From CBDUUP01 sp965370435 (lineage in GTDB: Bacteria > Chloroflexota > Anaerolineae > Anaerolineales > UBA11579): a stretch of DNA of 7,810 bases. The notes under the pieces were generated by a model. It was not told the origin of the DNA, did no database searches, and was given only the letters and a program-made list of their open reading frames with translations. Of this stretch, positions 1 through 5,195 are shown one piece after another (position 1 is the first letter of the stretch; each line of letters begins with the position of its first letter). The position numbers and the translations under genes were made by a program. The stretch is taken from NCBI GenBank assembly GCA_965370435.1, contig CBDUUP010000211.1:1-7810 (forward strand), in the 5' to 3' direction.

Positions 1-261
1 GAAGAGCAGAGTGAATGGGAGGAGAAGATGCAGATCCTTTACACCACCGCGCCGATCAACCCGTTTGGGTTGTACGTGTTTTCTCCTACGCTGCCGGAAA
101 ACGTTCGTGAACAGCTTTCCCAGGCCATCCTGGCAAACCCCGGCCCTAATGAGAAGAGCGAATATGCTCCCTTCAACCAGACCCTCCACGATGAGTTCCG
201 GCGCATCGCCCTGGCCTCAGAAGTGGACCTTCAATCCTACTTGACCGCGCCGGATAGCTAG
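1..261 (+). CDS. PhnD-like substrate-binding lipoprotein, C-terminal fragment (5' end outside window)
   Basis: The reading frame is open from base 1 and ends with TAG at 259-261, giving the last 86 residues of a longer protein. The tail (ILYTTAPINPF, then FSPTLPENVREQL, then LASEVDLQSYLTAP) aligns without a gap to the C-terminus of the complete PhnD-like lipoprotein encoded at 1920-3002. By homology it is the end of lobe 1 of a periplasmic-binding-type fold from the phosphate/phosphite/phosphonate (PhnD/SsuA/transferrin) superfamily. Its ligand is unknown. The window edge removes its signal peptide and most of the ligand site, so the lipoprotein call rests on the paralogue. It lies 91 nt upstream of the cytochrome gene in the same orientation, so the two could be co-transcribed. 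An internal ATG at 28 exists but is not the start, because the frame and the homology both continue upstream of it. Confidence 0.8.
   Translation, partial: EEQSEWEEKMQILYTTAPINPFGLYVFSPTLPENVREQLSQAILANPGPNEKSEYAPFNQTLHDEFRRIALASEVDLQSYLTAPDS
22..251 (+). repeat. Paralogous repeat, copy 1 (3' end of binding-protein gene)
   Basis: Aligns without gaps to 2760-2989 at a constant offset of 2738 bases. It includes an identical 28-base run at 119-146. The repeat flanks the cytochrome gene and shows that the two binding-protein genes are duplicates. Confidence 0.85.
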
Positions 262-285
262 CAGCCGTGCAAAAACTAGGCTGCT
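260..285 (+). other. Hairpin overlapping the stop codon of the upstream gene
   Basis: AGCAGCC (260-266) and GGCTGCT (279-285) form a perfect 7-bp stem around a 12-nt loop, starting inside the TAG stop. No T-run follows, so it is not a classical intrinsic terminator. It could be an mRNA 3'-end or processing structure between the binding-protein gene and the cytochrome gene, or chance. Confidence 0.3.
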
Positions 286-336
286 TGGACCATAACATTC
301 AAAATCAACATCTAATAGTAGACCTCTTTTTACCAT

Positions 337-345
337 AGGAAGGAG
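337..345 (+). promoter_or_regulatory. Ribosome binding site of the cytochrome gene
   Basis: AGGAAGGAG at 337-345 is a strong Shine-Dalgarno sequence 7 nt before ATG 353. It fixes that start, and the signal peptide begins immediately after it. Confidence 0.8.
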
Positions 346-352
346 ACACCCG

Positions 353-1843
353 ATGAACGAAAGACGCACAGCCAAAATAATCACCACCATCGGCGTTTTG
401 CTGGTGCTGCTCAGTGTGGCGCTGGCTAGCTGCGCCTCTCAAACTGATCCCCCGCCAACTGAAGCCCCGCCAACGGACACTCCAGCAACTCCCTCCTCCT
501 CCCCCACCTCCCCCCCGGAGAGGGATGTATTGATAGGCGATCCCACCCGGGGAGCGAGACTGTATGACAAGTGGTGGTTGGCCGCGGGAGTGAACGCGCC
601 TACTGAAGATCATCCCCTGTGGGCGACCCAATCCACCAACCAACGCATCGGCAAGGATACCTGGCGCTGCGTGGAATGCCACGGCTGGGATTACAAGGGC
701 GCCTACGGCGCCTACAGCGAAGGTCCGCACTACACCGGATTCATAGGCGTGAACCATTTGTCCGGAGCCGATCCCTATATTATCCTGGACGCGCTGAAAG
801 GCGGCGCCAACCCCGACCACGACTTCTCCACCGTGTTGGATGAGCAATCCCTGATCGACCTGGCTTTGTACATTTCGAGAGAGATCTGGAATTACGATCT
901 AATCATCAACAGCGATGGATCCTCCACGGGTCAGGTTTGGGACGGAATGTATATGTATTTTTTTGACTGCGTAGAATGCCACGGCCCGGATGGAACCAGC
1001 ATAAACCTCGGCGACGAGGATAACCCCAAATACCTGGCCCATTTGGCTACCGAGGATCCCTTGTTGTTCGTCCATAACTTTCGCCTTCGCCACGGATGGT
1101 CATCAGTGTTTCGAATGCATGAAGTCGCTCACTTATTGGCCTTTATCCAAACCCTCCCCACCATACCGGATCGCGTAGTCAGCCTCGGCGGACAGGTGTA
1201 CGACAAGTGGTGGGCGGCTCTGGAACTTGAAGAGCCAACCGAAGACAACCCCCTGTGGGCTGCCCAGGACACCAATACCCGCAGCGGCAAGGACACCTGG
1301 CGCTGCAAAGAATGCCACGGTTGGGATTACAAAGGTGTGGACGGGGCCTACAGCTCCGGCTCGCACAGGACCGGCTTCACCGGCGTCCTGGCCGCCGCTT
1401 CCATGTCGGAGGAAGAAATTACCGCCTGGCTGACAGGCGGCATGAACCCCGATCACGATTTCTCCGTGATGGGTGAAGAGGGCATCGCTGCGCTGGTCGG
1501 CTTCTTCCAAAATGGCATGACCGACCCCACACCTTACATCAACCCTGACAAATCTTCAACCGGGATCGCCTACCGGGGACAGGATCTTTACAGAGTCACC
1601 TGCGCGGAATGCCACGGCATGGATGGGACCAACATCAACTTCGGCGATGAGGATAACCCAGTTTATATCGGCGCTATCGCCACAGAAAACCCCTGGGAAT
1701 TCATCCACAAAGTTTCCTTTGGCCAGCCCGGCACGGACATGCCTTCGAGTTTTACAGGCCTGCCTTCAGGTTATGCCGGTAGCTGGTCTATGGAGGATAT
1801 TGCTGACCTCCTCGCATTCGCCCAAACCCTGCCTGCCGAATAA
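353..1843 (+). CDS. Tetraheme c-type cytochrome lipoprotein with internally duplicated diheme module
   Basis: This 496-residue protein is predicted to be a membrane-anchored, extracytoplasmic electron carrier. Residues 1-26 are a signal peptide (Arg-rich start, Leu/Val core) ending in a lipobox, LASC, with Cys27 as the lipidation site. Residues 31-56 are a Pro/Thr/Ser-rich linker. Four CXXCH heme c sites are visible: C106-H110, C206-H210, C318-H322 and C417-H421. Residues 69-269 and 281-494 are two copies of one diheme module: YDKWW, GKDTWRC..ECHGWDYKG, NPDHDFS, STG, CxECHGxDGT, GDEDNP and LLAFxQTLP recur at an offset of 211-212 residues. His156 and His368 in NPDHDFS are conserved and could be distal ligands. 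Met463 in TDMP is a typical distal Met, but module 1 lacks this loop. Cytochrome c maturation would be needed in the cell. The redox partner and pathway cannot be read from the sequence. The flanking PhnD-like genes suggest one functional unit. The heme and lipoprotein calls are strong; the role is unknown. Confidence 0.9.
   Translation: MNERRTAKIITTIGVLLVLLSVALASCASQTDPPPTEAPPTDTPATPSSSPTSPPERDVLIGDPTRGARLYDKWWLAAGVNAPTEDHPLWATQSTNQRIGKDTWRCVECHGWDYKGAYGAYSEGPHYTGFIGVNHLSGADPYIILDALKGGANPDHDFSTVLDEQSLIDLALYISREIWNYDLIINSDGSSTGQVWDGMYMYFFDCVECHGPDGTSINLGDEDNPKYLAHLATEDPLLFVHNFRLRHGWSSVFRMHEVAHLLAFIQTLPTIPDRVVSLGGQVYDKWWAALELEEPTEDNPLWAAQDTNTRSGKDTWRCKECHGWDYKGVDGAYSSGSHRTGFTGVLAAASMSEEEITAWLTGGMNPDHDFSVMGEEGIAALVGFFQNGMTDPTPYINPDKSSTGIAYRGQDLYRVTCAECHGMDGTNINFGDEDNPVYIGAIATENPWEFIHKVSFGQPGTDMPSSFTGLPSGYAGSWSMEDIADLLAFAQTLPAE
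557..1159 (+). repeat. Internal diheme module, copy 1
   Basis: Encodes residues 69-269 of the cytochrome. It contains heme sites C106-H110 and C206-H210, and matches copy 2 (1193-1834) at the protein level over nearly its full length. The main difference is a shorter segment before LLAFIQTLP, so the TDMP loop found in copy 2 is absent. Confidence 0.85.
1193..1834 (+). repeat. Internal diheme module, copy 2
   Basis: Encodes residues 281-494 of the cytochrome, with heme sites C318-H322 and C417-H421. It retains a canonical cytochrome c-like distal methionine loop (TDMP, Met463) that copy 1 lacks, which implies the two modules have diverged in heme environment. Confidence 0.85.
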
Positions 1844-1904
1844 ACAAACATACCAGCAAAACAGCAAGTCCTCCACTGCCATTCTGGTTAATTACACCCA
1901 ACAC

Positions 1905-1911
1905 AAAGGAG
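1905..1911 (+). promoter_or_regulatory. Ribosome binding site deciding the start of the PhnD-like gene
   Basis: AAAGGAG at 1905-1911 lies 8 nt before ATG 1920. The same frame is open back into the cytochrome gene (an upstream ATG at 1623), but only ATG 1920 has a ribosome binding site and is followed directly by a lipoprotein signal peptide. Confidence 0.8.
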
Positions 1912-1919
1912 ATAACGAA

Positions 1920-3002
1920 ATGATCCTCTATCCAAATAATCCAAAAAGTCACCACCTTCTGAAACCCGCCAGGGTCGTATTCCTCGTTCTGTGGATCATG
2001 CTGCTCCTGGGCGCATGTACCACCCCCGAACCACCCGTAAGTCAGGTCGTCATCATCACCCCCACGGACACCTCCCCGCCGCCGCCCAGCCCGACGCCAA
2101 CCACAACCCCACAAATCCCGACCCTAACTCCGTTCCCGGAAGGCGCCATATCCCTCGCTCTTTCTGGATTCGACCCCGAGAGCCTCGCAATGTTCGAAAC
2201 CTGGGCACGGAAACTGAGCGAGACGACAGGATTGAACGTCATTGTCCTTCCCGTTCCCGAGACCGATATGGAGGTCTTGGAGGCTCTGAGGGACGGCAGG
2301 ATTCACATGACGGTAATTTCCCCTCTAGCTTACCTGGTGGGAAACGAGCAGGGGTGGGTAGAACCGGGGCCGATCATGCCACTCGATGGACAGGAAGCCG
2401 GGGCCATCATGTTCATCTCGCGCACCGACACCGGTTTCCTGCCCGGCGAACCGCCCGAAGTGTTCCAACAACTCGAGGGTTGGCGAGTTTGCTGGCCGGA
2501 GACAAAAAACCTGGGCCCCAATCTATTACACCAGATTGCCCTCTCCAGTTACATACTTCCGCTTGGCCTGCTGCGGCAGAACGGTGTTGAAGATTATTTT
2601 CCGGTTCTGATTGAAGGCCCCGAATATGAGAACTATCGTCCCAAAGTGGACGCAGAAGTATTTCGTGGCCTGTGTGATTTCGCCGCCATCGAGGCGCTAT
2701 CCCCCGAAGATTTCCTTAACCGTGCTCCCGCCTCATATATAAATCTAGATGCATGGAAAGAGAATATGCAGATTCTTTACACCACCGAACCGATCAACCC
2801 ATTTATGTTCTTTGGGTTTTCTCCCACGCTGCCGGAGGATGTTCGCGAGCAGCTTGCCCAGGCCATCCTGGCAAACCCCGGCCCGTACCCGAATCTCGAT
2901 TATCTACCCTTCAACGAGACCCTTTATGATGAGTTTCGGGCCATCGCCCTGGCCTCGGAACTGGATCTTCAATCCTTCTTGACCGCGCCGCCGGAAGACT
3001 AA
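1920..3002 (+). CDS. PhnD-like substrate-binding lipoprotein
   Basis: This 360-residue protein resembles substrate-binding proteins of the phosphate/phosphite/phosphonate ABC transporter (PhnD, PF12974-type) superfamily. Residues about 14-32 are a hydrophobic signal segment ending in LLGAC, with Cys33 as the lipidated residue. Residues 34-75 are a Pro/Thr-rich linker. The binding fold runs from about 76 to 360. EALRDGRIHMTVISPLAYLVG (from residue 121) matches the position where the family typically has a LxxGxxDxxxxxPxxY motif, GWRVCWPETKNLGPN (187-201) is the second-lobe entry, and EPINPF...LPEDVREQLAQAIL (290-317) returns to lobe 1. The ligand is not deducible. No permease or ATPase gene lies nearby, so it could be an orphan binding protein, a sensor or a redox-associated lipoprotein. 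It lies 76 nt downstream of the cytochrome gene with no terminator between, so an operon is likely. Its C-terminus closely duplicates the truncated gene at the window start. Confidence 0.8.
   Translation: MILYPNNPKSHHLLKPARVVFLVLWIMLLLGACTTPEPPVSQVVIITPTDTSPPPPSPTPTTTPQIPTLTPFPEGAISLALSGFDPESLAMFETWARKLSETTGLNVIVLPVPETDMEVLEALRDGRIHMTVISPLAYLVGNEQGWVEPGPIMPLDGQEAGAIMFISRTDTGFLPGEPPEVFQQLEGWRVCWPETKNLGPNLLHQIALSSYILPLGLLRQNGVEDYFPVLIEGPEYENYRPKVDAEVFRGLCDFAAIEALSPEDFLNRAPASYINLDAWKENMQILYTTEPINPFMFFGFSPTLPEDVREQLAQAILANPGPYPNLDYLPFNETLYDEFRAIALASELDLQSFLTAPPED
2760..2989 (+). repeat. Paralogous repeat, copy 2 (3' end of binding-protein gene)
   Basis: Counterpart of 22-251, with the identical run at 2857-2884. 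Substitutions are spread through the rest, with many conservative or synonymous, so both copies look like maintained genes and not a fresh duplication. Confidence 0.85.
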
Positions 3003-3007
3003 CCGTA

Positions 3008-3030
3008 GAGACGCCCCGGTGGGGCGTCTC
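3008..3030 (+). repeat. Perfect GC-rich hairpin after the binding-protein gene
   Basis: GAGACGCCCC (3008-3017) and GGGGCGTCTC (3021-3030) pair over 10 bp around a GGT loop, 5 nt after the stop codon. There is no T-run, so it is not a standard intrinsic terminator. Its GTAGAGACGC-type lead-in resembles dispersed intergenic palindromes that I recall from cyanobacteria and Chloroflexota. That link is from memory and unverified. Confidence 0.65.
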
Positions 3031-3069
3031 CCACTGCCTACCCCTCACCTGAAATCCATAGAAATACCA

Positions 3070-3102
3070 CCGCCCTAGCCAAATTGGCTAGGGCGGCTTT
3101 TT
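3070..3102 (+). terminator. Rho-independent terminator
   Basis: CCGCCCTAGCC (3070-3080) and GGCTAGGGCGG (3086-3096) form an 11-bp stem with an AAATT loop, followed by C and TTTTT (3098-3102). It is well placed to end the transcript of the binding-protein/cytochrome unit. Confidence 0.9.
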
Positions 3103-3341
3103 CCTGTTCCCAGTGCATTGCCAAGATTGGCTCAATTACCCCGCCTGAATCCACATAATTTGATCGCCCCCTTCACCACCACGAACAAAGTGCATTTTAC
3201 GGTAAAGCGTTTCAGTGTTTCAGTGAATCAGTGATTCAGTGTTCCAACGCCTTAGAGCTTTATCACATCCCATCGCCCTGAGCAAAATCCCCTCAAAATT
3301 AACCCATTCTCTTAGAAATATGTTAGAATCCACCCCAAATA
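3103..3341. other. Intergenic stretch without a recognised gene
   Basis: About 240 bases between the terminator and the SOD promoter. I see no convincing coding frame: the only reading frames here are minus-strand shadows that run into the SOD gene or have no recognisable protein. The stretch holds the four 8-bp repeats at 3210-3241 and two TTAGAA motifs at 3312-3328. Nothing else stands out. Confidence 0.6.
3210..3241 (+). repeat. Four tandem 8-bp repeats (WWTCAGTG)
   Basis: TTTCAGTG, TTTCAGTG, AATCAGTG and ATTCAGTG follow each other with an exact 8-base period. They end about 100 bases upstream of the SOD -35 box. They could be an array of protein-binding sites or a simple slippage-derived microsatellite. 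Confidence 0.75.
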
Positions 3342-3342
3342 C

Positions 3343-3371
3343 TTGACAATACAGATAATATATATCATAAT
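3343..3371 (+). promoter_or_regulatory. Sigma70-type promoter of the SOD gene
   Basis: TTGACA (3343-3348, perfect consensus), a 17-nt spacer, and CATAAT (3366-3371, 5 of 6 consensus). The surrounding DNA is strongly AT-rich. The predicted transcript start near 3378 gives a leader of about 65 nt before ATG 3444. Confidence 0.7.
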
Positions 3372-3443
3372 AATAAAAACAATTATCCCACCCCATAACG
3401 GACTTATAACTACCCAACTAATAACTAAATCGGAGTATAAAAA

Positions 3444-4049
3444 ATGACCTTCCAACGAGTTGACCTCCCCTACGCCTACGACGCCCTTGAACCCCATATT
3501 GACGCCCGCACTATGGAGATCCATTATGGCAAACACCACGCCGGTTACACCAACAACCTGAACGCAGTGATCGAAAAGACCCCCGAGATTGCCGATAAAT
3601 CCATCGGAGCTTTGCTCAAAGACTTGGGCAAAGTCCCTGAAAGCGCCCGCACCGCCGTGCGCAACAACGGCGGCGGCTTCTTCAATCACAACCTGTTCTG
3701 GTTGGTGATGTCCCCCGATGGTGGCGGAGCGCCCTCCGGCCCGCTGGGCGAGGCCATCAACGCCGCTTTCGGCGACTTCGCTTCCTTTAAGGACACCTTC
3801 TCCAAAGCCGCCGCCACCCGCTTCGGCAGCGGCTGGGGCTGGCTGAGCGTCAAAAGCGACGGCGGTCTGACGGTCACCTCCTCCCCCATCCAGGACTCCC
3901 CCCTCTCCGCAGGCCTGACTCCCATCCTGGGCGTTGACGTATGGGAACACGCCTACTACCTCCACTACCAAAACCGCCGCGCCGACTACCTCGCCGCCTG
4001 GTGGAACCTCGTCAACTGGGACGAGGTGGCCAAGAGATTCGCAGGCTAA
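3444..4049 (+). CDS. sodA: Superoxide dismutase, Mn/Fe family (Mn-type signature)
   Basis: This 201-residue enzyme disproportionates superoxide to oxygen and hydrogen peroxide. It has no signal peptide, so it should act in the cytoplasm. Length and layout are those of a full Fe/Mn SOD: an N-terminal helical hairpin (HYGKHHAGYTNNLN, 27-40) and a C-terminal alpha/beta domain. The metal ligands are all present: His27, His82 (FFNHNLFW), Asp165 and His169 (DVWEHAYYLHY). Tyr35 is the gateway tyrosine. Gly76-Gly78 before the second His, together with Gln150 in QDSPL, is the Mn-type arrangement, because Fe enzymes place the outer-sphere Gln in the N-terminal half. Cambialistic activity cannot be excluded. 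GGAG (3432-3435) lies 8 nt before the ATG. The gene is monocistronic, with its own promoter and terminator. Confidence 0.97.
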   Translation: MTFQRVDLPYAYDALEPHIDARTMEIHYGKHHAGYTNNLNAVIEKTPEIADKSIGALLKDLGKVPESARTAVRNNGGGFFNHNLFWLVMSPDGGGAPSGPLGEAINAAFGDFASFKDTFSKAAATRFGSGWGWLSVKSDGGLTVTSSPIQDSPLSAGLTPILGVDVWEHAYYLHYQNRRADYLAAWWNLVNWDEVAKRFAG

Positions 4050-4083
4050 ACCCTTCCAACCAAGTTAGCAACCAACACAAATT

Positions 4084-4114
4084 AAACCCTCCATCGGAAT
4101 CGGTGGAGGGTTTT
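4084..4114 (+). terminator. Rho-independent terminator of the SOD gene
   Basis: CCCTCCA (4087-4093) pairs with TGGAGGG (4104-4110), extended by a G-T and a C-G pair above around a GGAATC loop, and followed by TTTT (4111-4114). The upstream AAA could extend the stem with the T-run. Confidence 0.85.
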
Positions 4115-4174
4115 GCGCGTAATCGGAGGCAAATGACTGGTTTTCAGTCGCCCGAAACCACTTTTAAAAATTTA

Positions 4175-4203
4175 TTGACATTCTTAGAACAAGATGCTAC
4201 AAT
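4175..4203 (+). promoter_or_regulatory. Strong sigma70-type promoter (P1) of the DUF488 operon
   Basis: TTGACA (4175-4180, perfect), a 17-nt spacer, and TACAAT (4198-4203, 5 of 6). The expected transcript start near 4210 leaves a leader of about 77 nt. A TTCTTAGAA motif occupies the first half of the spacer (4181-4189), a natural position for a repressor. Confidence 0.75.
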
Positions 4204-4219
4204 ATTTAAAGAATAAATG

Positions 4220-4234
4220 TTCTAGGTCTTAGAA
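4220..4234. promoter_or_regulatory. Imperfect palindrome, possible operator
   Basis: TTCTA (4220-4224) and TAGAA (4230-4234) are inverted around GGTCT, between the two candidate promoters. CTTAGAA within it (4228-4234) repeats the motif found in the P1 spacer at 4183-4189. This is a pattern-based suggestion only. Confidence 0.35.
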
Positions 4235-4236
4235 GT

Positions 4237-4266
4237 TTGACAGTTCTCTCAAAGTGGGTGTATAAC
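4237..4266 (+). promoter_or_regulatory. Possible second promoter (P2) of the DUF488 operon
   Basis: TTGACA (4237-4242), an 18-nt spacer, and TATAAC (4261-4266, 5 of 6). A transcript from here would begin near 4273 and could serve only the ATG at 4287, not the TTG at 4272. Confidence 0.45.
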
Positions 4267-4286
4267 TAATCTTGGAGCATGGAGTA

Positions 4287-5168
4287 ATGTATTATCGTAG
4301 AAAGGTATTGTTGGCTTTGATTAGCGCTTTTGGCGGTGTTTTGTCGAACACAGACTGCCAAAAGCTGCTATTCCTGTTCTGCCAACGTTCAGGAAATGAC
4401 TACTACGATTTTTTCCCCTATCTGTATGGTGGCTTCAGTCACGTATTATATGACGATAAACGGCATTTGACCCAACGAGGGCTTTTGCGTGAAGATGACA
4501 AATTTGAAATAATTACCCAAAAGTCTTGGATTGATGAACTAAAACCAGAAGATCAACGTGTACTGAAAGCGCTTACTCAGGAAGTAGGAACAACACGAAG
4601 CCGAAGACTGGTTCGTAAGGTATATCTTGAATTTCCTTATTACGCATCCAGAAGTGAGATCGCTGAAGAGACGTTGAACCCCACAGAACTTGCCCGTATA
4701 GCCAACGCTGCCCCCAAAGAGGACACACCATGTTTGTTCACCGTTGGGTACGAAGGCATCTCGGTTGACGCCTACCTGAACAAATTGATCCTGAATAATA
4801 TCCATGCCCTGATTGACGTAAGAAAAAATCCCCTCTCCCGCAAGTACGGATTTTCAAAATCAAAGCTTCAAAGTTATGTTGAGAGACTCGGCATCCATTA
4901 TTTTCATTTGCCTGAACTTGGCATTGCCTCTCATCTACGCAAGAATTTAGATGGGCCTGAGTCATATCGCCAGTTATTTGAACTCTACACCACAGAGATA
5001 TTGCCTCATCAAGAAAAAGCTCTGAAAGCTATTCGAGATTGCTTAGCTCAAAACAAACGAATTGCTTTAACTTGCTTTGAAGCTAGTCATCTATCTTGTC
5101 ACCGGCATAAAATCACTGAGCGCCTAGAAAATGACGTGAAATTCAAACCGCTAATTGTGCATTTATGA
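4287..5168 (+). CDS. DUF488 protein with Panacea-like N-terminal region
   Basis: This 293-residue protein has two parts. Residues about 1-110 (KLLFLFCQ at 26-33, YDFFPYLYGGFSHVL at 40-54, RHLTQRGLL at 59-67) resemble the winged-helix-like Panacea/DUF4065 (SocA) antitoxin domain in motif order. This is my inference. Residues 151-293 are a DUF488 domain: TVGYEG (152-157), DVRKNPLSRKYGFSK (177-191), FHLPELG (206-212) and a terminal CFEASHLSCHR (263-273) with Cys263, Cys271 and His272, a conserved cluster that could bind metal or nucleic acid. The biochemical role of DUF488 is not established. An in-frame TTG exists at 4272, but ATG 4287 is preferred: CTTGGAG (4271-4277) sits 9 nt before it. The gene heads an AT-rich two-gene operon with the unknown gene 27 nt downstream. 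There is no signal peptide, so it is probably cytoplasmic. Confidence 0.85.
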   Translation: MYYRRKVLLALISAFGGVLSNTDCQKLLFLFCQRSGNDYYDFFPYLYGGFSHVLYDDKRHLTQRGLLREDDKFEIITQKSWIDELKPEDQRVLKALTQEVGTTRSRRLVRKVYLEFPYYASRSEIAEETLNPTELARIANAAPKEDTPCLFTVGYEGISVDAYLNKLILNNIHALIDVRKNPLSRKYGFSKSKLQSYVERLGIHYFHLPELGIASHLRKNLDGPESYRQLFELYTTEILPHQEKALKAIRDCLAQNKRIALTCFEASHLSCHRHKITERLENDVKFKPLIVHL

Positions 5169-5173
5169 TATAA

Positions 5174-5190
5174 ATCCCCTTGGAGGGGGT
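5174..5190 (+). promoter_or_regulatory. Hairpin that contains the ribosome binding site of the second operon gene
   Basis: CCCCT (5176-5180) pairs with AGGGG (5184-5188) around TGG, and T5175-G5189 and A5174-T5190 can extend the stem to 7 pairs. The GGAGG Shine-Dalgarno (5182-5186, 9 nt before ATG 5196) is thus partly sequestered. This could couple translation to that of the DUF488 gene just upstream. Functional use is an inference. Confidence 0.5.
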
Positions 5191-5195
5191 GCCCG

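Noticed and set aside
305..847. 180-codon minus-strand open frame opposite the cytochrome gene
   Set aside because: It is a GC-rich shadow of the cytochrome gene with a poly-Gly run opposite the Pro-rich linker, and has no recognisable protein features.
1133..1510. Minus-strand open frame opposite the second cytochrome module
   Set aside because: It resembles the frame opposite module 1 only because the modules are duplicates. There is no independent evidence of coding.
1623..1919. Upstream extension of the PhnD-like reading frame into the cytochrome gene
   Set aside because: The frame is simply open. Only ATG 1920 has a ribosome binding site and is followed by a lipoprotein signal peptide, and the extension overlaps the conserved fourth heme region in another frame.
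3210..3241. Replication-origin iterons
   Set aside because: No Rep or DnaA gene, no DnaA-box pattern, and the repeats are much shorter than typical iterons.
3312..3971. 219-codon minus-strand open frame opposite SOD
   Set aside because: SOD on the plus strand has all catalytic residues. The opposite frame is low-complexity Gly/Val/Ala and runs through the SOD promoter.
4272..4286. TTG start for the DUF488 gene
   Set aside because: It overlaps the best ribosome binding site for ATG 4287 and lacks one of its own, and the family-like N-terminus begins at the ATG.
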